DNA of 64,000 nucleotides from Arenibacter arenosicollis (GCF_014397245.1 NZ_JACLHY010000001.1:496001-560000); one strand, 5' to 3'; positions 18,462 to 27,433 are shown, counted from the stretch's first letter. Program-made: numbers and translations. The notes: generated by a model not told the origin, from the sequence alone.

Positions 18462-20099
18462 TTACTTTAATATTGATGTAGGTAACACTTGTTTAGGTAT
18501 GGCCTTAGTTTGATAATCCACATTTAACCAACCACTACCCCCACCGTTAAACCATACCACTTGCAATGGATGGCTCCCCTGCTTTAAAACAATACTACCA
18601 TTCTTTTCCACTACGCCGTGGTCCCCATCATTGTCCACGATCAATTTATTATCTACCCATAATTTGCTACCATCGTCAGAATTGGTATAAAAGGTAAACC
18701 TATCTTCCTTTTCAATCTGAATGTTGGTGCTGAATCTTACAACGGTGTTGCTTCGAATTTCTTCCTTAACCTCATCCGAAGTTATTTCAAAACAAGTCCC
18801 TTTGGCATCAGGTTTTCTATTTTCCAGACTAGGAATGCTCGTTAAGTTATCCAAATAAAACAGTTCATACTTTATAGGCGGAGCCACCGTCTTCTTTTTT
18901 ATTCTAAAAAAAGCTTCAGAAACCGTACTGGCAATTTTCCCATTGTTAAAAATAGCACTTTTAACAACAACATTTTCCGAAGTCTTGACCGCTTCGGAAT
19001 ATAATGTGGAATTGGCACTAGGCATGGAACCATCTAAGGTATACCTTATCTCGCCTAGGTTATTCGGATTCTCTATTTTAATGGTTGCAGATTCATCAAA
19101 CAATCCCCCAGCCTTTTTATTGAGTTCGGCGGCAGGCAATATAATAGGTTCCTTTACCCTTTCCGAAATTGGATAATCATCACTAAGATCAAAACCTACA
19201 AATGCATTTTTTACAGGTTTTCCGATCCAGGCCAAAGGCGTTTTTATTCCCAAAGCAAAGGCGACCGTGGCCGCATTGTCGTATTGGTATACCGGGTATT
19301 TAAGCACATGGTTCTTTTTGACCGATTTCCCCCATAGAATAAAAGGTATTTCTATTTCCTGTAATGATTCCCCTCCGTGACCTTTGCCGAGCCCCCCATG
19401 ATCGGCACTTATGATGACCAAGGTTTCATCTGCCATTCCAGATGCCTTTATGGCTTCCATTACCTCAGCAAGCAATTCATCCGCTTTTTCCACGGATCTG
19501 TAATATTCAGCACTACCATGGCCATATTCATGTCCACCGTGATCCACATGATCAAAATGGATAAAAGTGAAGGTTGGTTTTTTATCTTTTATATAAGCAC
19601 TGGCCAAGGCCGCCGTTTTATCTTCGGAATCAGGGTTTATGTCATAATCCACAGCATCTTTCTCAAACAACCTGCCAAATCCGGTCCAGTGATAAATGGC
19701 GCCAATTTCCGCATCTTCCTTATTGTCATAGATCAATTGAAAGATAGTTGGGAAAAGGAAATCTTCACTTTGAGTGATTGCCGGCAAAACAAAATTATTC
19801 TTCTCCCAGCTATTGGACGTAATCCCATGCTGCTCAGGCCCGGCACCCATAATCATAGAGGCCCAATTGGTACTGGAACTTGTAGGCAAAACCGCCCTTG
19901 CATGCATTGAGGAGGCCCCTTCACTTATTACCTTATCAAAGTTTGGCGTATTGGCATTTTCCAATCCATCGGGACTTAATCCATCAAAACCTATAACAAC
20001 CACGTGTTTTGCCGAAGGAGTTTGTTCATGTTCAGAAGTGGCGCAGGACCATACTGAACACGACAGCGCTAACAATACAAAAGTCTTTGACAGGGTCAT
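18462..20099 (-). CDS. Alkaline-phosphatase-superfamily lipoprotein with CHB_HEX_C and PA14 domains
   Basis: Type I phosphodiesterase/nucleotide-pyrophosphatase-like enzyme. Metal and nucleophile sites are visible: VVIGFDGLSPDGL, PTSSSTNWASMIMG (the Ser/Thr here is the nucleophile), IHFDHVDHGGHEYG and ISADHGGLGKGHGG. After the catalytic domain comes a chitobiase-C-terminal-like beta module (IRYTLDGSMPSANSTLYSE), then a PA14 sugar-binding domain (FYTNSDDGSKLWVDNKLIVD). I set the start at MTLSKTFVLLALSCSVWSC, a lipoprotein signal; the frame is open for 26 more codons. It is first in an operon with the MBL-fold hydrolase and PbfA-like enzyme. Cell-surface phosphoester or phosphonate hydrolysis is likely. 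Confidence 0.8.
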   Translation of the reverse strand: MTLSKTFVLLALSCSVWSCATSEHEQTPSAKHVVVIGFDGLSPDGLENANTPNFDKVISEGASSMHARAVLPTSSSTNWASMIMGAGPEQHGITSNSWEKNNFVLPAITQSEDFLFPTIFQLIYDNKEDAEIGAIYHWTGFGRLFEKDAVDYDINPDSEDKTAALASAYIKDKKPTFTFIHFDHVDHGGHEYGHGSAEYYRSVEKADELLAEVMEAIKASGMADETLVIISADHGGLGKGHGGESLQEIEIPFILWGKSVKKNHVLKYPVYQYDNAATVAFALGIKTPLAWIGKPVKNAFVGFDLSDDYPISERVKEPIILPAAELNKKAGGLFDESATIKIENPNNLGEIRYTLDGSMPSANSTLYSEAVKTSENVVVKSAIFNNGKIASTVSEAFFRIKKKTVAPPIKYELFYLDNLTSIPSLENRKPDAKGTCFEITSDEVKEEIRSNTVVRFSTNIQIEKEDRFTFYTNSDDGSKLWVDNKLIVDNDGDHGVVEKNGSIVLKQGSHPLQVVWFNGGGSGWLNVDYQTKAIPKQVLPTSILK

Positions 20100-20177
20100 T
20101 TTAAGGATTTTTCTACGCAAAGTATCCTCCATGGTAGAAATAAAATGGGGTTTCAGTACAAAATTGGTTTTGCTCAT

Positions 20178-20512
20178 TTTCTTGGTTTGACGTTTAGGAT
20201 TACTGAAGAAGTGTAAATATCATGTGACTAAGTTAAGTTAAATAGTTAATAATATTAAATTTTTGTAACTATAACTATAATTTTTTGATATAAAATACCA
20301 ATCATAATACAATATTAAATCCTCCCAACTTTAGTGATCCCCTGTCCTTGATTAGATTATAAAAGACAAAGCCATAGTGTACATCCACTATGGCCTTTTA
20401 CATATTAAAAATGTACTATGGATAGTTGATACTGTTTATTCTTGGCGTAATACCACCTATGACCTTGACTTATTTCTTGAAAATTGCAACACATTAAAAT
20501 GCAGTTCCCAAA
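20178..20512. other. Intergenic region with hairpin, 335 bp
   Basis: No gene is seen. The AT-rich half at 20200-20330 would hold the promoter of the phosphatase operon. A stem GCCATAGTG / CACTATGGC (20371-20379 and 20386-20394, 6-nt loop) is followed on the minus strand by TTTGTCTTTT. It probably ends the transcript of the DUF5690 transporter gene, whose stop is 118 bp upstream on that strand. Confidence 0.55.
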
Positions 20513-21802
20513 TTATGCTTTCGCTAAATGTACTTCCTGCTTTTCCAATATTAAATTCCTCTTATATTTCCTTTTAAAGTAAATAAGTGAAATAATAGTA
20601 ATTAGAGTCCCCAAAACAGCAATTAAGTAAGTGCTCGCCATGAAGAAATTGAGCCATGAAAGCTTACTATGACCAAAATTCTTGTAAAGAAGTACACCCA
20701 TACTACCTAAATAACCAAAGGCATCCGCGATATAAATAAGGTAACCTGCATTACCCTTTATACGGAAAGTGGCAATCATGCGGTCGAAAAAGATGCAGTT
20801 AAAGGGTACGTAACAAATATAGAGTCCGAAGCCTACACTGATCATCCAAAGTATAGGTGAAATCACAGCCATTTGAAACAACAAGGTAGACAGACCAATG
20901 GCCACTGTACCAATAAGCAAAAAATAATGATAGGAAACAAAAGCTTTATAATTGTTTTTTATCACCCCTAAAAAACCTATGATTATCAGTACCAATATGG
21001 CAATTGGCAGTTCGGATATGGTATATATGGCTGCATCTCCTTCAAAACCTAAGGAATCCCAGATCTCTCTTGAAAAATTATCCCTAAAATCTCGCAATGC
21101 CGTTAAAAAAGTGTAGAAAAACACCAGGATTATTATGGGGAATAGGAAAGCTAAAAAAACCTTTTTTCTATCCTTTCCGGTCATAGGTTTCCTTTCTGTT
21201 CTCAGTTCCTTATCCTCCGCTGTAGGTTGCGGCATTTTATTCAACAACCAAGCAAAAAATACGAAAGGAACAAAAAAAATGGCTCCAGTAACCGATGGCA
21301 TCCAAAATTGGGACACCTGCCAATTTTCCATAACCAAAAGTCCGACCGATTTTACCGCGCCACTGGAAACAATAAAACTGGAACATAAAGCTACTCCCAA
21401 AAACTCCGTAAATTTTCTACCCTCCAAATACGAAAACACTATTCCCCAAACCATCCCCAAGGGAAGTCCGTTTAAAAACATAAACACGATATTATAAGGT
21501 GACGGGGTAATGGCGAACAAAATAAGACTTGCCTCAGCAGCAAGAATAAGTCCCAGGAGATAAAATATTCGTTTGTTGGGCTGTAGTTCCGAAATTACCT
21601 TGATGCCTATAAATTTGGAAAGCATGTACCCAAGTACTTGTGCTATAATCAAAATTATCTTGTAATCCACCCCGGCGAATGACAGGTCTTCAAATGTTGC
21701 TACCGTAAAAGGCTTGCGAAAAGCATACATGCAGAAATAAGTGCCAAAAGAGGCAAAAGCCCCATATAGCAAAAACGAAATATCTTTTTTTACTAGCTTC
21801 AA
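20513..21802 (-). CDS. DUF5690 MFS-type transporter
   Basis: 429-residue integral membrane protein with about twelve hydrophobic segments. The N-terminus FGTYFCMYAFRKPFTVATF resembles the GlpT/UhpT organophosphate-antiporter branch of the major facilitator superfamily, and the family is DUF5690. No signal peptide beyond the first membrane helix. It lies downstream of the RidA/PLP/amidohydrolase genes on the same strand but is separated by 342 bp with hairpins, so it probably has its own promoter. It may carry the product of that module into the cytosol. The substrate is not known. Confidence 0.75.
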   Translation of the reverse strand: MKLVKKDISFLLYGAFASFGTYFCMYAFRKPFTVATFEDLSFAGVDYKIILIIAQVLGYMLSKFIGIKVISELQPNKRIFYLLGLILAAEASLILFAITPSPYNIVFMFLNGLPLGMVWGIVFSYLEGRKFTEFLGVALCSSFIVSSGAVKSVGLLVMENWQVSQFWMPSVTGAIFFVPFVFFAWLLNKMPQPTAEDKELRTERKPMTGKDRKKVFLAFLFPIIILVFFYTFLTALRDFRDNFSREIWDSLGFEGDAAIYTISELPIAILVLIIIGFLGVIKNNYKAFVSYHYFLLIGTVAIGLSTLLFQMAVISPILWMISVGFGLYICYVPFNCIFFDRMIATFRIKGNAGYLIYIADAFGYLGSMGVLLYKNFGHSKLSWLNFFMASTYLIAVLGTLITIISLIYFKRKYKRNLILEKQEVHLAKA

Positions 21803-22144
21803 AAATATTGGTAGTTTGGTTGTAAATTTTTACAAAAGATAAATATTAAAAGGCAATATTGCCGCCTTTTTAAGTTTAAATGAATTTTTTACAGTTATAT
21901 GATTGTTATGGGAAGATTAAATAATTTAAGTACTGTATATTTTATCAATTATCTAAACTAGGGAATTATCTAAGCTTAATATTCTCCGACACATTTTAGC
22001 TAGGTATCACCCTCTCTAAGAAGAGATCAATCCCTGCAATTGTAGGCTCACCTAATAAGCTAGAATAATACCACTTGCCTTTGGTGTATTGTTCTTTTTT
22101 GCATCGCAAAAAAACAAACTAAAAAAGGCATTTTTTCGATAAAT
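21803..22144. other. Intergenic region with two hairpins, 342 bp
   Basis: No gene is seen. At 21848-21870 the arms AAAAGGC / GCCTTTT flank a palindromic core; this looks like a bidirectional terminator for the RidA operon. At 22095-22113, TTTTTTGC / GCAAAAAA form a second stem. It is enclosed by TGCCTTT (22076-22082) and AAAGGCA (22124-22130), directly after the RidA stop. The DUF5690 promoter must lie between the first hairpin and 21802 or just above it. Confidence 0.45.
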
Positions 22145-22756
22145 TTATTCCGGCATTACCTCTACGATCATTTCAATTTCCACCGCAATATTACCAGGAA
22201 GGGACCCCATTCCTACCGCAGCACGGGCATGTTTCCCCCTTTCTCCAAATACGGAAACCATTAAGTCCGAATAACCATTGATCACTTTTGGATGGTCTGT
22301 GAATTCTGGAGCAGCGTTTACCATTCCCAAAACTTTGACCACCCTGACTACTTTATTTAAATTCCCGAGTTCCGATTTTAAAACGGACAACTGATTAATC
22401 CCTGTAACACGGGCAGCCTCATACCCTTGCTCAATACTTAAATCCACTCCTACCTTCCCCTCAATATTTTCCCCATTACTTTGCAGGGGTCCTTTTCCAG
22501 AGAGAAAAATTAGGTTTCCTGAGCGTACAGCGTTGACATAATTGGCTACAGGAGCACTAGCTTCCATTAATGTAATGTCCAATTGCTTAAGTTTTTCCTC
22601 GGGATCGTAATTGGCAGGAATTACTGGAGTTTCTTTAATCAATTCCATCTCTGCTTGTTCTTTTTTAGTATTACACGAAATGGACATTATTATTATAATT
22701 GGCACTAAGAAAAATTTAATATTCATAAGGTTACTTTTAAAACTGATTAAATTCAT
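22145..22756 (-). CDS. RidA-family lipoprotein (exported enamine/imine deaminase)
   Basis: RidA proteins hydrolyse reactive enamine/imine intermediates released by PLP enzymes. The family C-terminus HARAAVGMGSLPGNIAVEIE is clear, with the catalytic Arg in ARAAVG. Unlike usual RidA it carries a lipoprotein signal, FFLVPIIIIMSISC, so the mature protein should be membrane-anchored and periplasmic. The ATG at 22756 shares its A with the stop of the PLP gene (TAATG), a translational-coupling arrangement. An alternative ATG at 22726 gives a shorter signal. Either start leaves the lipobox intact. Confidence 0.85.
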   Translation of the reverse strand: MNLISFKSNLMNIKFFLVPIIIIMSISCNTKKEQAEMELIKETPVIPANYDPEEKLKQLDITLMEASAPVANYVNAVRSGNLIFLSGKGPLQSNGENIEGKVGVDLSIEQGYEAARVTGINQLSVLKSELGNLNKVVRVVKVLGMVNAAPEFTDHPKVINGYSDLMVSVFGERGKHARAAVGMGSLPGNIAVEIEMIVEVMPE

Positions 22757-23970
22757 TATACATTCTCCAATACTTCTTTTACTCGTTTGGCCACAATCCT
22801 TTCCTGTCCCGGATCCATCATCCAAGTAGTAATGCCAATAGTTTCCTTATCGCCAACCGTAGCTATTGCAGGATGCCCTTCCATTAACCTTTTTCTGGCT
22901 TCCTCTGGGGTAATCTTGACTATTTTGTTGTCCCATGAAATTCGTAAGGATGGAACATGATTGGCATATGGTGGGACATGAATTTCTGTTTCCACCCCTT
23001 TTACGGATAAAGCACTATCGCTGATAAGTTTTATTTGATTCTCCCATAGCTTCCATTCCTTCCCATGGTCTTTTGCCAAATACATTTCCAAGGCCACCAA
23101 CATTCCCAAAACTTCCTCTTTATTTACTTTCATCCCTCTGCCAATAGTAGATCCACGTGGCGGGGTATGGATTCGTGCCGCTTTGATAAGATCTTTTCTG
23201 CCCAGTAGCAAACCGGCACTCTGAGGGCCCCTAATACCTTTTCCTCCGGAAAACGCTACTAAATCGAACCCCATCTTGGTAAACTTAAAGAGATTCTCAA
23301 CAGGTGGCACATCCGCGGCACAATCTATAAAAGTTGGGATTTTATGCTTTTTACCCAAGGCAATAAACTCGTCATACTTGACTTCACCATTATCCGTATT
23401 GGCATTTAAAAACCAAAGCATGGCCGTATTTTTATTAATGGCCTTTTCCATTTCCTTCTTTGTTTTTACTACGACCAATTTGGCGCCTACGTTTAAAAGG
23501 GCATGGGTATAACCAATATTATGGCCTTCCTGTATTATTACCTCATTCTTTAATCCAGTAGTATCTGGAAGTTGGGCAGCTATATCGGAATCCATTCCAG
23601 ATATGACCCCAGCAAGCCCTATGGACATGGCCCCGAAAGCACCAGAGGAAACCGTGGCATATTCACATTCCAACAATTCCGCTATCCTTTCCCCAACCTT
23701 GTCCTGAAGCTCATCCAAATCCACATATTCCGTAGCTCCGAATACAATAGCCGAGGTAACCTCTTCGGACATTAATGACCCGGTCATAGAGGTATATGTT
23801 CCCGCAGCATTTATAAATGTACGGAGCCCCAACTCCTTGAAAAAATTCCGAGTTGCCGGTTTGGTTACTGCGGCACTCAGCAATTGTGGCGCTAATAGTC
23901 CCGTACCTACCAATCCGCCCACCACCGGCACACTGGATAAGGTCTTTAATAATTTTCTCCTACTTAGCAT
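22756..23970 (-). CDS. Tat-exported SelA-like PLP enzyme (D-glucosaminate-6-P ammonia-lyase family)
   Basis: 404-residue fold-type I PLP enzyme related to SelA and DgaE. The PLP Lys is Lys244 in FSGGKGIRGPQSAG and the pyridine Asp is Asp216 in FIDCAAD. The N-terminus SRRKLLKTLSSVPVVGGLVG is a twin-arginine signal, followed by a hydrophobic stretch and LLSAA. Tat export fits a protein that folds with its cofactor before crossing the membrane. Upstream on the same strand are the amidohydrolase and the dehydrogenase; RidA follows with a TAATG overlap. It is predicted to be an ammonia-lyase or related eliminating enzyme. The substrate is unknown. Confidence 0.82.
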   Translation of the reverse strand: MLSRRKLLKTLSSVPVVGGLVGTGLLAPQLLSAAVTKPATRNFFKELGLRTFINAAGTYTSMTGSLMSEEVTSAIVFGATEYVDLDELQDKVGERIAELLECEYATVSSGAFGAMSIGLAGVISGMDSDIAAQLPDTTGLKNEVIIQEGHNIGYTHALLNVGAKLVVVKTKKEMEKAINKNTAMLWFLNANTDNGEVKYDEFIALGKKHKIPTFIDCAADVPPVENLFKFTKMGFDLVAFSGGKGIRGPQSAGLLLGRKDLIKAARIHTPPRGSTIGRGMKVNKEEVLGMLVALEMYLAKDHGKEWKLWENQIKLISDSALSVKGVETEIHVPPYANHVPSLRISWDNKIVKITPEEARKRLMEGHPAIATVGDKETIGITTWMMDPGQERIVAKRVKEVLENV

Positions 23971-24075
23971 AATTCATTTTTTATAGATTAATCCAAATTA
24001 ACAATACAATGGTTTTCCTCTAGGAAATTCCCAGCATGCCGGTGCTAGAAAACAACGGCAATTCATAAAAGCCCT

Positions 24076-25329
24076 TTACTTAGCATTCCACATAGGTCTG
24101 GAAATTCCGTTAAGGTCCCATACCACATCACCCTCCCTTAGGGTAAGTTCACATTCCAATTTTTGATCGCCCAGCATTCTTTTTCCCTGTGTATCAATAT
24201 ACCCAAAGTTCCCTTTTCTAAGGTTGAGAATAGTCAAGTCCGCGACAGCTCCAACAGTTAGGTGGCCCAAATCTGTACGTTTAATATATTGTGCCGGATT
24301 CCAGGTGGTACATTCAATTACCTGCTCTACTGGCATCCCCATATTGATGAATTTTGACATTATATTGAGGATATCCTTCATTCCCCCGTTCATACTTCCC
24401 GTATGCAGATCTGTGCTTATTGAATTAGGTAAAAAACCTTGCTTTATGGCCGGAATAGCCTGCTCAAAAACAAAACTGCCCCCACCATGGCCTACATCAA
24501 AAACAACTCCTCTTTTTTGTGCGTCAAAAACATACCTCCTTACCTTACCATTTTCGTCCACCACAGGAGTTCTCCCTTTTACATGGGCATATGCATGGGT
24601 GAAAATATCACCTGGACGCAATTTTTCCATGAGCAGGGTTTCCAAAGACAACTCGGGTTCACTGCCACCAAAATCGATCATAACCGGGATGTCAGCCAAG
24701 GTACCCGCTTCAACCACCCTATTCACGGGTTCCCAATCAAAACCACTGTAGTGGGCCAATTTTACCCCCACTATGGTTCCTTTGTTCTGCATGGCAACAT
24801 AAGCGGTCATTTTAGGGTTCATATCCTCTATATTTTGCTCAATGGCACCACCCTTCATTCCCGATCCAATGATATTGAGGAATGATAAAACCCTTGTTTT
24901 TGATCGATCGATCGTCTGTTCCTTAAAAGTTCTAAAATTTTTCCATCCAGCCCCCCCAACATCAACTATTGTGGTAACCCCATTTCTAAGGGTAAACCCA
25001 TCGGGAGGCAAACTACTAAAGCTGTTACTTAAATAGGCATCTTCTTCGGTCCCAAAAAAATTATGTCCATGTATATCAAGCAGTCCAGGCGTAACTAATA
25101 AACCCTTTGCATCAATGACCGTTTTAGCCTCATTTTCTGGAATTTTGGAATCGACTTTTGCAATTTTTCCATCTTTTATGGCTACATCCATTACTTGGTC
25201 CAAATTATTTTTTTTGTCGATCAAATGCCCTCCCTTGATCAGGATGTCGTAGTCCTGTCCCGTTATGGAGACAGTTGTCATTAACAATAAAACAATGGGC
25301 CAAATCTGGTTTTTAAGTATGTTTTTCAT
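24076..25329 (-). CDS. Exported amidohydrolase/deacetylase-family metallohydrolase
   Basis: 417-residue TIM-barrel metal hydrolase of the EF_0837-type amidohydrolase family, which commonly pairs with a SelA-like PLP enzyme. Metal-site motifs are DIHGHNF, GVKLAHYSG, FTHAYAHVKG, VFDVGHGGGSF and ISTDLHTG. The composite beta domain (IKGGHLIDKK; GAVADLTILNLRKG) is intact. It has an N-terminal signal, WPIVLLLMTTVSITGQ, so it acts in the periplasm. It lies 105 bp before the PLP gene and 52 bp after the dehydrogenase/cytochrome gene. It may hydrolyse an N-acyl or cyclic amide before the PLP step. Confidence 0.85.
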   Translation of the reverse strand: MKNILKNQIWPIVLLLMTTVSITGQDYDILIKGGHLIDKKNNLDQVMDVAIKDGKIAKVDSKIPENEAKTVIDAKGLLVTPGLLDIHGHNFFGTEEDAYLSNSFSSLPPDGFTLRNGVTTIVDVGGAGWKNFRTFKEQTIDRSKTRVLSFLNIIGSGMKGGAIEQNIEDMNPKMTAYVAMQNKGTIVGVKLAHYSGFDWEPVNRVVEAGTLADIPVMIDFGGSEPELSLETLLMEKLRPGDIFTHAYAHVKGRTPVVDENGKVRRYVFDAQKRGVVFDVGHGGGSFVFEQAIPAIKQGFLPNSISTDLHTGSMNGGMKDILNIMSKFINMGMPVEQVIECTTWNPAQYIKRTDLGHLTVGAVADLTILNLRKGNFGYIDTQGKRMLGDQKLECELTLREGDVVWDLNGISRPMWNAK

Positions 25330-25381
25330 TTTTAAAAAGTATTAGTTGATCTAAACACCTAGTATGTATAGTATGTAAATT

Positions 25382-27100
25382 CTATAAACTGCTTCTTAGC
25401 CTCTTTACTTCTTCTGCTTTTACCTCCCCCGCATCGTTCCCAAAATTGGTCCTGATATAGGTCAGGACATGGGCCACTTCCTCATCACTTAAAAAACTGT
25501 GCTGCGGCATTACCCCATTGTACACCTCCCCGTTCACCTCCATGGAACCTTCCATTCCTTTTAAAACAATATTTATTAGCCTTTCCTTATCCCCGGTTAC
25601 CCATTCCGTTCCTGTCAAAGGTGGAAATCTACCCGTTGCACCTCTACCATCCTGTTGATGACAGGTACTGCAATAGGTGTAATAAATCTTTTCACCTCCT
25701 GTATATTTCCCCGCTATAAGATTATCCTTGATTTCATCTGGTGTTCTAAGGTGGGACAGTAGTTTTCTTTTTTCCATTTCCGCTAATTGTTCCCGGCCAA
25801 AATTATCTTTATCACCCTCAAAAACTATCTTCCATATCCTTCCCTTTACCGAATCTGAAATGTACATACTATCGTCTGCACCGAAGGCAATACCCATAGG
25901 CCTGTATTCAGCGTCTTTAACACTAACGATAGGATCCACCCCTGCAAAACCATCTGCAAAAACTTCCCAATCGCCTGAAGGCTTACCATCTTTGAAGGGA
26001 ACAAATCCAACAAAATACCCGGATTGCGGATAAGGCGCCCTATTCGTAGACCCATGGAAGGCTATAAAAGCCCCGTTTTTATATCTTTTTGGCAACTTAT
26101 CCCCATCATAAAAAACCAAATCATTTGGTGCCCAGTGCCCGGGAAATCCCATTATAGGATCATCGAAATCCTTACATCTCCCAACAATTTTACCATCCCC
26201 ACCATATTCGGGCGCCAACACTTTTTTTTCCTGCATTTGATCATAATAACAATAAGGCCAACCAAAATTTGAACCTTGAGTTACCTTTATAAATTCCTCG
26301 GAAGGGAGCAAGGCACTTTCCCAACCGGAATAGATATTTGGAAATAGTCTCAGCAAATCGTCCCGACCGTGCATAACGATATACAGATTATCGTCCTCCG
26401 AATTCCAATCCATAGCAACAACACTGCGTATCCCCGAAGCATATTTGTACCCATCCTTTTGGGTCTGACCCAGCTTGTTGGCATCAAAACGCCAAACACC
26501 TCCATGGTCCTCCAATTGTGGACATGGGTCCATGCCTGGAGCCCCAGGGGTTCTTTTTGGGTTTTGACAGGCGTTGGAAGGGGCGCCAAAAGGAACATAC
26601 ATATGACCCTTGTTATCAAAAGCAATGGGCTTACCTATATGCTCGTGTTTGCCATGCTCATGATCATCGGTCAAAACAATTTCCATTTCCCCTTCAGGTA
26701 TTAATGTTCCTGGTTTTAATTTATAGCGATAAATGACCAATTCAGAACTAAAATATAGATAGCCATTATATATCCTCATGGCAGTGGAATAACTCCATTT
26801 TTGAAGCGAACGGTATGCCCCAAATTTTTCTATCACATCTGCCCTGCCATCATTATTTTTATCTTGAAGTACAACTATACCTCCTTTGTCATTGGAATTT
26901 CTAAGTTTACCATATAGTATCCCTTCATCTGTCACCGCCATATGCCTCACCCTTTCCTCTATACTGTCTACGACCACAACAGCTTTAAAACCTTCAGGTA
27001 GAAAAAGGCCCCCATTGGATGGTTGTACCTCGCATTGCACCAGAGTCCAAATTGGTACAACCCAAAAAAACAATTTTTTGAAACGAGGGGAAATGGGCAT
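25382..27100 (-). CDS. Sorbosone-dehydrogenase-like propeller fused to cytochrome c
   Basis: 572-residue exported oxidoreductase. Residues of about 30-430 form a six-bladed PQQ-dependent sugar-dehydrogenase-like propeller (FLPEGFKAVVV, SGIRSVVAMDW, NFGWPYCYYD, MGIAFGADDSMYISDS). The C-terminal 110 residues are a class I cytochrome c with CSTCH haem site and a Met ligand in NGVMPQHSF. The N-terminus FFWVVPIWTLVQC may be a lipoprotein signal, although Gln before Cys is unusual. It oxidises a sugar or alcohol and passes electrons to the respiratory chain. It is the first gene of the exported amidohydrolase/PLP/RidA run, with a palindromic candidate operator about 150 bp upstream. Confidence 0.82.
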   Translation of the reverse strand: MPISPRFKKLFFWVVPIWTLVQCEVQPSNGGLFLPEGFKAVVVVDSIEERVRHMAVTDEGILYGKLRNSNDKGGIVVLQDKNNDGRADVIEKFGAYRSLQKWSYSTAMRIYNGYLYFSSELVIYRYKLKPGTLIPEGEMEIVLTDDHEHGKHEHIGKPIAFDNKGHMYVPFGAPSNACQNPKRTPGAPGMDPCPQLEDHGGVWRFDANKLGQTQKDGYKYASGIRSVVAMDWNSEDDNLYIVMHGRDDLLRLFPNIYSGWESALLPSEEFIKVTQGSNFGWPYCYYDQMQEKKVLAPEYGGDGKIVGRCKDFDDPIMGFPGHWAPNDLVFYDGDKLPKRYKNGAFIAFHGSTNRAPYPQSGYFVGFVPFKDGKPSGDWEVFADGFAGVDPIVSVKDAEYRPMGIAFGADDSMYISDSVKGRIWKIVFEGDKDNFGREQLAEMEKRKLLSHLRTPDEIKDNLIAGKYTGGEKIYYTYCSTCHQQDGRGATGRFPPLTGTEWVTGDKERLINIVLKGMEGSMEVNGEVYNGVMPQHSFLSDEEVAHVLTYIRTNFGNDAGEVKAEEVKRLRSSL

Positions 27101-27433
27101 TATATATATTTAATAAACTTGTGATATACTCTCTATAGTGGGCAATCTTTAACAATTCCTTTTAATCCCCAAATATTATATGGATTGGAATTGTTGCTTT
27201 ACCCTATAATAATTTCCTCAGTCTGCATGTAGATCCTGCCGTTAACTCTTTAAGATGTGTTCGAACACATCTTAAATTTAATAATACTTTAGAGAAAGTA
27301 CCCCTTTTATTTCCAATATTTAACAATTATATTGCCCAATTGAAGGAAAAGTGTCATTTCTATTGAAAGATTACAAAAATTATCCTCTTAAATATCTTGT
27401 TCCCAAGGTGACATAGAATCACCTAGTTAATAT
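27101..27433. other. Intergenic region with 28-bp palindrome, 333 bp
   Basis: No gene is seen. Positions 27249-27276 form a perfect palindrome whose centre is GTGTTCGAACAC. There is no T-tract, so it is more like an operator than a terminator. The region would contain the promoter of the dehydrogenase-amidohydrolase-PLP-RidA genes and the 3' end of the CBM9-like transcript. Confidence 0.5.

Noticed and set aside
22756-23970. SelA, selenocysteine synthase
   Set aside because: It has a Tat signal and lies with an amidohydrolase and RidA. No selB, selD or tRNA-Sec is seen, so it belongs to the SelA-like ammonia-lyase group.
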